Below, piece by piece: positions 15,756 through 23,300 of a DNA stretch of 33,435 bases (position 1 is its first letter; each line of letters begins with the position of its first letter). The position numbers were made by a program, and so were the translations under genes. The notes beneath the pieces are model-generated. The model saw only the letters and a program-made list of their open reading frames with translations, had not been told where the DNA came from and did no database searches. The stretch is from JBOHWJ01 sp050736615 (lineage in GTDB: Bacteria; Desulfobacterota; Binatia; Binatales; Binataceae): positions 1-33,435 of the forward strand of contig JBOHWL010000285.1 in NCBI GenBank assembly GCA_050736615.1, given 5' to 3'.

Positions 15756-16192
15756 TCATTCCTCCGGGTTCAATTCGGCCCGAGCCGCAAAACCTGGCCT
15801 GTAGTCTACGCAAACGATTATTCTGTCATTCTGAGTGCAGCGAAGAATCCCGGAGATTTGATGATGTTTCCTTCGGCTTAATCCGGGGTTCCTCAGTTAT
15901 TTTGATCGCACCTCGCAGAAGACTCGTTTGCTCGCTCCGCCGGGATTCTTCGCTTTTATACGCAGCTCGCAGACTCGCCTGCTCGCTTCGCCGCACAGAG
16001 CGGCTCCGCTGGCTGCGTTCAGAATCACCGCGTCATCCTTTGTGCAGAGCCCGCGTGTCTTATTGGCCAATTTTAGCATGGGCGTGGCACCGGCCGCGAT
16101 TGCGTACACCACGGCTAACCGGCTTTCCCCACCGGAAAGGTTTGGATGAGGGGCATTTTCTCACTCGTGATCCGGAACTGAATAAATGTTTA
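15756..16192. other. Non-coding gap with repeat copy 3
   Basis: No credible coding sequence. It is dominated by repeat copy 3 and two copies of the CTCGCAGACTCG...GCTCGCTCCGCC tract (about 15908-15941 and 15961-15992). The stretch 16060-16192 shows no recognisable promoter with both boxes. Confidence 0.6.
15824..16030. repeat. Dispersed palindromic repeat, copy 3 (degenerate, expanded)
   Basis: Begins TGTCATTCTGAGTGCAGCGA, then AGAATCCCGG. The first opposing arm, ATCCGGGGTTCCTCAG, lies at about 15880-15895. A second opposing arm CCGGGATTCTTCGC lies near 15940, and the element ends with GCTGCGTTCAGAATCACCG. Two repeat-associated tracts lie inside. It looks like two overlapping insertions or a duplicated unit. 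Confidence 0.75.
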
Positions 16193-16347
16193 CCGTCTGC
16201 GTCGAATAGTATTGAGCGCGACAAAAACCCGCGCTCCGGTTGCGTGCTCCTCCCTGCAGCCGGAAGGTCGTCTGTCGCCAGGCAGACGGCTTGAAAAGGC
16301 GGGCGTTGGGGAGTCTCCCCCCTCCTTCAACTGCCCGCCTGTTTTTT
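16193..16347 (+). ncRNA. Candidate structured small RNA or leader RNA (unknown family)
   Basis: Four consecutive stems are visible. (1) GAGCGCG/CGCGCTC (16214-16220 with 16230-16236). (2) CCGGTTGC/GCAGCCGG (16236-16243 with 16256-16263, sharing one base with stem 1). (3) A 10-bp stem AGGTCGTCTG/CAGACGGCTT (16265-16274 with 16283-16292). (4) A terminator hairpin (16297-16340) followed by T6. CCGTCTGC at 16193-16200 is an exact complement of GCAGACGG at 16282-16289, so stem 3 competes with a long-range pairing that would enclose stems 1 and 2. No open frame explains this conservation of pairing. I do not recognise a known RNA family. The 5' end is uncertain. Confidence 0.5.
16297..16347 (+). 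terminator. Orphan intrinsic terminator
   Basis: AGGCGGGC (16297-16304) pairs with GCCCGCCT (16333-16340). An inner GTTG/CAAC and GGAG/CTCC extension adds to the stem, and TTTTTT follows at 16342-16347. No protein gene precedes it on the plus strand, so it most likely ends a non-coding transcript or acts as an attenuator. Confidence 0.8.
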
Positions 16348-16434
16348 ACCTGAAAGCCTGCGAAATTGTCCAGCCGCGAGGAACATTTCGGCGCGCTGGG
16401 TGATTCATTCCAATAATCGCGGCGGTCTTGCGTC

Positions 16435-16463
16435 TTGACAGCGCCGGGTGTGGTCGTCATAGC
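16435..16463 (+). promoter_or_regulatory. Possible promoter of the lipoprotein gene
   Basis: A consensus TTGACA (16435-16440) is followed after 17 bases by a weak CATAGC (16458-16463). Transcription from here would begin almost at the ATG at 16474, giving a leaderless message; this fits the lack of a Shine-Dalgarno there. Confidence 0.35.
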
Positions 16464-16473
16464 TCAATGCTCG

Positions 16474-17103
16474 ATGTTGTGGTGGCGTAGATGTCTGGTT
16501 TTTGTGCCGGTGCTTTCGTTTTTGGCGGCGGTGATGCTGTTGAGTTGCGGCGGTGGCGGAACGTCGTCCACGGTAACGCAAAAACCCTCTTCGCTGGAAT
16601 CGGTGGCGATTTGCGCAGGCACGCCGATGCCGGCCACTCCGACGCCATCGCCAAGTCCGACCAAGAGACCCAAGGCGAGCGCCACCAGCGCCGCTCAGAA
16701 TAGTGAAGCTCCGAGTCCCGACGATGGGATGGCCTTTGCCGGCAAAAAAACACCGACGCCGACGCCCACCTTATGTGTACCGGTGGCCAGCGCCACGGTC
16801 GCGATTGGCGGCACCGTCGGATTAAATGCCCAAGGCACTTTCAGCATCGTCAACAAAACCCATCAGCGCTACCGCGACCTGACCGCTGGCGCGATGTGGT
16901 TCCCGACCAATAGCGACGTCGCTTATCAACCGAATGGGGTCGTTTTGGGAGTTGCACAGGGATGCTCGTGCCTTACGGCGACCGCGGGCGGCTTCACCAG
17001 CCAAGCGGTGCTGATCGCGGTTAATACGCCCGTCGCCGCGTGCACACCCTGCCCGCAGCCGTCGCCGGCGCCCACCACCAAGCCGACGCCGCCGAAGGGT
17101 TGA
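16474..17103 (+). CDS. Thr/Pro-rich lipoprotein with a Big2-like domain
   Basis: A 209-residue predicted lipoprotein with positively charged WWRR, a hydrophobic helix and lipobox LLSC, giving lipidated Cys25 followed by Gly residues. The mature part has low-complexity linkers (TPTPSPSPTKRP; TPTPTPTLC). A beta-rich segment of about 75 residues resembles bacterial Ig-like group 2 domains (AIGGTVGLNAQGTF, AMWFPTNSDVAYQPNGVVLGV, LTATAGGFTSQAVLIAV), and a Pro/Thr tail follows. Extra Cys residues (GCSCL, ACTPC) may form disulfides. ATG 16474 is chosen because it starts the signal peptide; a TTG at 16435 would add an unlikely prefix. It is probably anchored at the cell surface or in the periplasm. 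The function is unknown. Confidence 0.75.
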   Translation: MLWWRRCLVFVPVLSFLAAVMLLSCGGGGTSSTVTQKPSSLESVAICAGTPMPATPTPSPSPTKRPKASATSAAQNSEAPSPDDGMAFAGKKTPTPTPTLCVPVASATVAIGGTVGLNAQGTFSIVNKTHQRYRDLTAGAMWFPTNSDVAYQPNGVVLGVAQGCSCLTATAGGFTSQAVLIAVNTPVAACTPCPQPSPAPTTKPTPPKG

Positions 17104-17149
17104 TTTCGAACTCTCGGTGGATCGGCAAATGCGACGTTCTTCCGGCTGT

Positions 17150-17177
17150 TGACAGGCAATTGTCACCGGATTTGACA
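17150..17177. promoter_or_regulatory. Candidate TetR operator overlapping the tetR -35 box
   Basis: The inverted repeat TGACA-GGCAAT-TGTCA (17150-17165) is followed by another TGACA half-site (17173-17177) that overlaps the -35 box TTGACA. The position suits autorepression by the TetR protein encoded immediately downstream. Confidence 0.55.
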
Positions 17178-17198
17178 GTCGATTAAGGCGCCTATACT
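17172..17198 (+). promoter_or_regulatory. Promoter of the tetR-HAD-LarA-ElbD-like operon
   Basis: TTGACA (17172-17177), 15-bp spacer, TATACT (17193-17198). Both boxes are good but the spacer is short, as in some regulated promoters. The start would fall near 17205, about 13 bases before tetR. Confidence 0.55.
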
Positions 17199-17217
17199 TT
17201 CCCTAGAGAGAGACGCG

Positions 17218-17874
17218 ATGGAACGTCAGGCTCGGCGTGAGCAGGTCTTGCGCCATGCGAAACACATATTCGCCCGCAAGGGCTATCACCGCACCAATAT
17301 CGCGGATATTATCGCACGCGCGCGCATCGCACGCGGCACGTTCTATCTCTATTTCCAGAACAAGAGGGGGCTATTCGAGGAACTGCTCGAGCAGGTAGTG
17401 AGCGAATTGCGCCACCGGATTCAGCGTATCCAGGTCGGCGCGGACGAACCCGACCCGGTGCAGCAATTGCGCAATAATCTGCGCCGCGTGCTGAACTTCG
17501 TGCTGGCGGAACGGGAGTTGACCGATATTCTGTTGAATCATTCGGTCGGATTCGATCGTGAACTTGACGCGCGTATTCGGGGCTTTTACGAAAAAATCGC
17601 CGATCAAATTCAACGCTCGCTCGATCTCGGGATCGAAATGAAGCTGGTGCGGCAATGTGATACACGGGTGGCGGCTTATTGTATTCTTGGAGGCATCAAG
17701 GAAGTGGTAGGTCATCCGTCGCGCAACCGCCGGCGCGATATTAACGCGGTGGCCGAGGAAATTCTGGCTTTCGGCCTGCGCGGCGTGGCGCGCCCGGAAT
17801 TGCTGGAAGCGACTGGCTGGAGCGCGGCGGAAAACGGCGCGGGCGGTGCGTTTTTAGTGCCCAAACTAGACTGA
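17218..17874 (+). CDS. TetR-family transcriptional regulator
   Basis: A 218-residue ligand-responsive repressor. The N-terminal TetR_N domain (about 5-55) contains the HTH TNIADIIARARIARGTFYLYF followed by KRGLFEEL. The C-terminal helical ligand domain is variable, as usual. The start ATG 17218 has a purine-rich AGAGAGA upstream. It is the first gene of a run in which the next start codon is one base after its stop. A TGACA/TGTCA palindrome lies in its promoter and a second one spans its stop codon, so it probably controls itself and the lipid genes behind it. The ligand is likely an acyl-CoA or lipid, by context only. Confidence 0.92.
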   Translation: MERQARREQVLRHAKHIFARKGYHRTNIADIIARARIARGTFYLYFQNKRGLFEELLEQVVSELRHRIQRIQVGADEPDPVQQLRNNLRRVLNFVLAERELTDILLNHSVGFDRELDARIRGFYEKIADQIQRSLDLGIEMKLVRQCDTRVAAYCILGGIKEVVGHPSRNRRRDINAVAEEILAFGLRGVARPELLEATGWSAAENGAGGAFLVPKLD

Positions 17875-17882
17875 CATGTCAG
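17871..17882. promoter_or_regulatory. Perfect palindrome CTGACATGTCAG at the tetR-HAD junction
   Basis: A 12-bp perfect palindrome covers the tetR stop (TGA 17872-17874) and the HAD start (ATG 17876). It uses the same TGACA/TGTCA half-sites as the upstream operator but with no spacer. It could be a second operator or a coincidence of the overlapping stop and start. Confidence 0.4.
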
Positions 17883-18679
17883 TATATCCAGGATTATTGC
17901 GACGGACCAAGGCGCGCCACAACCACGCGCTCAGGCGCGCCGCCTTCTATGATTTCGACGGCACGCTGGCGGATTTGAACCTGGTGCATGCCACGCTCTT
18001 CATCCTCGCCAATCTGGGCGAATGGAGCGGGCGCATCAGTTACCTGCTGGGCTTCGCCGCGCGGCTGCCAATGCTGGCGCGGGCTGAAAGCCGCGATCGC
18101 CATTTGCTCAACATCGCGCTCTTCGAGATCTTCAAGGGCATTTCAAAAGATCGCTTGTGGACGCTGGGCGAGGAATATTGCGAGCGCGTGCTAATGAACC
18201 ACCTGTATCCCCATGCGGTGGAAATGATCGAGGCCAATCGCGCGGCGGGGACTGAACCGGTGCTGGTGACGGGTTCGCCGGATTTCATTATCGCGCCGTT
18301 GGCGGAGCGGCTCGGAATTCGTGATTTCGCCGCCAACCGGCTGGCATTCAGGCGCGGCCTGGCCACTGGACGCTTGCTTGATCCGGTGATGGCGGGTGAC
18401 GCCAAGGCGGCTTGGTGCGCCGCCTACGCGGAAGCCAACGGCGTGGCGCTCGAGGCCTCGTGGGGCTACGCGGATTCACATTACGATTTGCCCTTCCTGG
18501 CGGCACTGGGTCATCCGGTGGCGGTCAATCCTGACCGCAAGCTGCTGGTCACCGCGCATAGCCGCCAATGGCCAATCGTGCGTTTTGAAAAAGCGCTGAA
18601 GCGCCGCGAGGGCGCGCGCAACGAACAACTGGTTGAAACCTGGACGGAGAGAACGATCGATGGCGCGGCCGGAAGCTAA
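17876..18679 (+). CDS. HAD-IB family hydrolase (SerB/PSPase-like phosphatase)
   Basis: A 267-residue HAD-superfamily phosphatase. Motif I is YDFDGTLAD (nucleophile D26, acid D28), motif II lies in VLVTGSPDF, the motif III Lys is probably in GDAKAAW, and motif IV is GYADSHYDLPFL (D200, D204). The helical C1-type cap between about 40 and 120 marks subfamily IB, which includes phosphoserine and lipid-phosphate phosphatases. It starts one base after tetR and overlaps the next gene by 20 bases, so it is translationally coupled to both. In the neighbourhood of an ElbD-like enzyme, a phosphatase acting on a lipid or glycerol phosphate is plausible. A phosphoserine phosphatase role is less likely given this context. 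Confidence 0.88.
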   Translation: MSVYPGLLRRTKARHNHALRRAAFYDFDGTLADLNLVHATLFILANLGEWSGRISYLLGFAARLPMLARAESRDRHLLNIALFEIFKGISKDRLWTLGEEYCERVLMNHLYPHAVEMIEANRAAGTEPVLVTGSPDFIIAPLAERLGIRDFAANRLAFRRGLATGRLLDPVMAGDAKAAWCAAYAEANGVALEASWGYADSHYDLPFLAALGHPVAVNPDRKLLVTAHSRQWPIVRFEKALKRREGARNEQLVETWTERTIDGAAGS

Positions 18680-20300
18680 ACTCAAAGAGCTGAAGCCGGC
18701 GGAATTGAAGCACGAGGTGGGATCGCGCCGCGATCTCGTCGTCACGCTGAGCCGCCGCTCGCCGCCGCGCTTGATCGCGTATGGCGACGAGTTCATGTAC
18801 GAAAAGCTGCCGGCTGGCACCCGCGTGGTCTATCCGCCGCCGCCGCTCGAACCATTGCCCGATCCGGATACGGCGATTCGTTACGCTTTGCTGCATCCGC
18901 TCAACGCCGATCCGCTGTTCGCCCAGCTCAATCCCAACATGCGGGTGACCATCGCGCTCGACGACATCAGCTTGCCGCTGCCGCCGATGCGGCGGCCGGA
19001 TATTCGCGAGCGTCTGCTCAACCAGGTCTTGCAAACGCTCGCCGATTACGGCGTCGACGATGTGCATATCGTCATCGCGACATCGCTCCATCGGCGCATG
19101 ACCGAAAGCGAAATCCGCCGGATGGTGGGCGAGAAAGCGTTTAAGCAATTCTGGCCGGATCGCCTGTACAACTTCGACGCCGAGAACCCCGCGGATCTCA
19201 TCATGCTGGGCAAGACCGGTCACGGTGAGGAGGTGTGGCTGTCGAAACGGGCGGCCGATTCGGACCTGCTGATTTACCTCAACCTCAATCTGGTGCCGAT
19301 GGACGGCGGGCATAAGTCGGTCGCGGTGGGGCTTGCGCCGTATCAGAGCTTGCGCCATCACCACAATCCAGCCACGCTGCGCCAGAGTCATTCGTACATG
19401 GACCCGAACCATTCGGCCTTGCACAGTTCGGCGAACCGGATGGGCCAAATCGTCAATCAGCAGGTCAACGTCTTCGCGATCGAGACCGCCGTCAACAATC
19501 AGATGTACGGCGGGATGCTGGATTTTCTGCACAAAAACGAGGACCGCTTCACCGATTGGGACCGCATGCGGCTCAAGGGTTTTCGCTGGACGCTGGGCAA
19601 CATGTCCAACGACTTGCGCCGGCAGGTGATGAAGCAATACGCCGCACCCTACGGTATGACCGGCGTATGGGCGGGTGAGACCGAGACGGTCCATCGCCAC
19701 GCGCTGGCGCGCATGTTTCAGCAATACGCGGTGCCGGTCAAGGGCCAATCGGACATCCTGATAGTTGGCGTACCGTACATCTGTCCGTACAACGTCAACT
19801 CGATCATGAATCCGGTTTTGGTGCAGTGCACCGGGATGGGCTACCTGTTCAATATGTACCGCAACAAGCCGCTGGTGCGGCCGGGCGGTACGCTGATTAT
19901 CTGCCATCCGCTGCGCGACGAGTTTCATCCCGAACACCACCCGAGCTACATCGAGTTTTTTCATCGCTGCCTTGCGGAAACTACCGACGCAATCGAATTG
20001 GAGAAAGCATTCGAGGCCGAATTCGCGCGCAATCCGACTTACATCCATATGTACCGCTACGGGCACGCCTATCACGGCGTACATCCCCTCTACATGTGGT
20101 ATTGGGGTGAACCCGCGCGCCAGCATGTCGGGCGCGTGATCGCCGCCGGATGCGAAGAGCCGCAAGTCGCGGCGCGGTTGGGCTGGGACGCGGCCGACAC
20201 GCTGGATGAAGCCATCGCAATGGCGACCGCCGAACTCGGCCGTTCCGCGACCATCACCTATCTCCATTTGCCCCCGCTGGTCATCGCCGATGTCGAATAA
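18660..20300 (+). CDS. LarA-domain (lactate racemase-like) protein of unknown function
   Basis: A 546-residue protein whose N-terminal half resembles the LarA/DUF2088 family. It has a DDISLPLP segment (101-108, compare DDxTRP), TSLHRRMTESEI (H144), and GGHKSVAVG with K219 at the place of the Lys that tethers the nickel-pincer cofactor in LarA. Three His follow at 233-235. The His before the GG(R/H)KS motif in LarA (EPHF) is replaced by VPMD. The C-terminal half is also long and less recognisable. ATG 18660 has GGAGAG upstream and overlaps the HAD gene; the earlier in-frame start at 18633 lacks a site. It overlaps the multidomain lipid enzyme by 11 bases. No larB, larC or larE is visible. A true racemase function is doubtful; the role is unknown but linked to the lipid operon. 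Confidence 0.75.
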   Translation: MARPEAKLKELKPAELKHEVGSRRDLVVTLSRRSPPRLIAYGDEFMYEKLPAGTRVVYPPPPLEPLPDPDTAIRYALLHPLNADPLFAQLNPNMRVTIALDDISLPLPPMRRPDIRERLLNQVLQTLADYGVDDVHIVIATSLHRRMTESEIRRMVGEKAFKQFWPDRLYNFDAENPADLIMLGKTGHGEEVWLSKRAADSDLLIYLNLNLVPMDGGHKSVAVGLAPYQSLRHHHNPATLRQSHSYMDPNHSALHSSANRMGQIVNQQVNVFAIETAVNNQMYGGMLDFLHKNEDRFTDWDRMRLKGFRWTLGNMSNDLRRQVMKQYAAPYGMTGVWAGETETVHRHALARMFQQYAVPVKGQSDILIVGVPYICPYNVNSIMNPVLVQCTGMGYLFNMYRNKPLVRPGGTLIICHPLRDEFHPEHHPSYIEFFHRCLAETTDAIELEKAFEAEFARNPTYIHMYRYGHAYHGVHPLYMWYWGEPARQHVGRVIAAGCEEPQVAARLGWDAADTLDEAIAMATAELGRSATITYLHLPPLVIADVE

Positions 20301-23300
20301 CAATCACGGACGGAACCGCAAAGCCGGCGCGCCCGATGCTTCACCCAACCGTTTGACGGTTGAGCCCATGCCGCCGCTGGAACAAGTGCTGCGCCAGCGC
20401 CGCATCCTGATTACCGGCGGCACCGGCTTTCTGGGCAAAGTGCTGTTGTATCTGCTGCTGCGATGGCATCCGGAAATCGAACGCATCTTCCTTTTGATCC
20501 GCGGCGATCGGCGCTCCAGCCTCAATCGCTTTCGGCGCGAAATTCTCGACTCCGCCGCGTTCGGTCCACTGCGCGACCATTTGGGCCTGGGCTTCGATCG
20601 TTATGTTGAGAAAAAGATCGCGGTAGTGGCGGGCGACATCACCGAGCCCGGCTTGATCACGGACGATGCTGAAATGCTCGGCCATGGCACGCTTGACGCC
20701 GTGATTCATTGCGCCGGGCTCGTGAATTTTGAAGCGTCGTTGGAAAAGGCGCTTTCCGTCAACACGGTCGGCGTCGCCAATGTGATCGAGTTCTGCCGGC
20801 AACGCGGCGCCGCTTTGGTTCATGTCTCGACCTGCTACGCCGCCGGCGTCGCGGAAGGCCATCGTTTTGAAGACGACATTCCCAGTGATTGGTCGCCGAG
20901 CGGACGGCGTGGCTTTAATCTTCAGCGCGAAATCCGTGACGCGCTCGCCGCGGTCCATCGCATCGAAGCGGAATCGCATGACCAGGCGCGACAGGCGGAG
21001 TTGCGCGCCGAGGATGAGGAGCACGAAACCGACGACCGTGAAGCGGTCTCGGAAGCGCGCCGCAAACAATGGCTTGAGGAACGGCTCAAGGCGATCGGAC
21101 GCGAACGCGCCCTCAGTTGGGGATGGCCCAATACCTACAGCTATACCAAGAGCCTCGGCGAGCAACTCGTGCTGGCCGCGCGCGATTCACTTAATATCAG
21201 CGTGGCACGCCCCTCGGTAATCGAAAGCGCGCTCAAAGACCCCGTTCCGGGATGGAACCAGGGCGTCAACACCAGCGCGCCGTTGACGTATCTGGCGGGT
21301 CGCGGTTATCGCTTTTATCCCGCCAAGCCCGATTTAGTGCTGGACGTCATTCCGGTCGATCTGGCGGCGCATGCGCTTATCCCGATCCTGGCGGCGGTGT
21401 TGCTGAAGCGTCACGCGCCTATCTATCAGCTTTGCACTTCGGACGTTAATCCGCTGCCGATGCGCCGGTTGGTGGAATTGACGGCACTCAGTAACCGGCG
21501 GGAAAACCGCAAGGGCGACGGTGGTCCGCTGGGCAAGCTCGGTCCGCATCTGGAAGCCGTGGTGGTGTCGCAGGACACCTATGAACTGGTGAGCCACACG
21601 CTCCCGAACTTGCTCAAACAGACCGCGGTGCTTTCGCGCACGCTGATGGGCGAGACCTCGCAAGGCGCGCGCCGTTTCGAGCAGCGTATCGCCAAATTAT
21701 GCGAAAATACCGAGCTCGCGCGCTCGATGGTCGAGGTTTACCGTCCGTATATCCAGGAACTGGTTTATACGTTTCATGGCGCCAATATCCGCACGCTATA
21801 CGGGGCGCTGGCCGCCTCGGATGCCGCGCGGCATCCGTTCCATCCTGAGTCGATTGACTGGAACGACTACTGGATAAACGTCCATCTGCCCGGCTTGAGG
21901 CGGCATATTTTCGGGTCGCTTGAATTGCACACGCGCAGCCGTCCGCGGCGGCTCGGCCGTCATAAGACGCTAGTCGAAATGCTCGACCGCGCGGCCGAAC
22001 GCCATGGCGCCAAGCCGGCATTGAGTGTGCGCAAAGCTTCGGGTCAGCGCATTTCAATTGGTTACCGCGAGTTGCGTGATACCGCGCATCGCGCGAGCCT
22101 GCTGTTGCGCACGCGTGGCGTCAAACCGGGCGATCGGGTACTGCTTATCGGTGAGAATTCGCCGGATTGGGTTCAGGCTTATTTCGCAATTTTGTATGCT
22201 GGCGCCATCGCAGTGCCGTTGGATAACCTGGTTTCGACTGACGAACTCGCCTCCATATGCCGCATCGCGGAACCGAAAGCGGCCTTGCTTTCCACCGCCT
22301 GCGGGCATCGCTTGGGCAGGGGTGTGAAGGAGGCGGCCGGGAATATTCTCGAGCTCGAACTCGGCGAGTTGCAGCGGCCGTTCGTCTTGCGTTCGAAAGC
22401 GGCGACGCCCATTACGATCGACCGCAAGACCGTGGCGTCAATCGTCTTCACCTCCGGCACCACCGGGGCGCCCAAAGGCGTGATGCTCACGCACGGGAAT
22501 TTCTGCGCTGAAGTAATGATGCTGGGACGGGTCTTCGCGCTTGACAGCAACGATATCGTCCTCTCACTGCTGCCGTTGCATCATACGTTTGAATTCACCT
22601 GCGGAATGCTGCTGCCGCTCGCGAGCGGCGCGAATATCGTTTATCCGCTCGGGGTTGACGCCGCCAGCCTGGCCCGTACGCTCGCCGATGTCCGCCCGAC
22701 CGCGCTGATTGGCGTGCCCGCGCTATGGGAAGCGGTGCATCGCCGGATTATGGACGAGGTCGAGGCGCGCGGACCGTTTTTCCAGGCCGGCTTCGAGCGG
22801 CTGCGCGACCTCAATCGGCGGCTCGACCGCGACTTGCATCTGAATTTAGGGACGTTGATTTTTCGTCCCGCGCATGGCGCGCTGGGTGGCCGTCTGCGCC
22901 TGGCTGTGAGCGGCGGCGCCGCGCTGCCGCAAAGAGTCGCGGGTTTTTTCAACGATATCGGCATCCATCTGCTCGAAGGCTACGGACTGACTGAATCCGC
23001 ACCCGTGCTGAGTGTCGCGCGTCCCGAGGAGCCACTCGCCGCCGGTTCGGTTGGAAAGCCACTGGCCGGCGTCGAAGTCCAGTTGTCCGGCACCGAAGAG
23101 GGTGGCGTGGGCGAAATCATCGCGCGCGGGCCCAACGTGATGGCGGGTTATTACCGCAATCAGGCGGCGACCGACGAGATGCTCAAGGACGGCTGGTTGC
23201 ATACCGGCGACCTGGGCCGTTTCGATGCTGACGGACGGCTGTATATCGTCGGGCGCGCCAAGGACGTAATCGTCGATTCGGGCGGTAATAATATTTATAT

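Noticed and set aside
18549..20303. 584-codon open frame antisense to the LarA-domain gene
   Set aside because: It mirrors the high-GC third-position bias of the plus-strand gene, is rich in His/Arg/Gln, shows no domain, and spans the whole of a better-supported gene that overlaps its neighbours.
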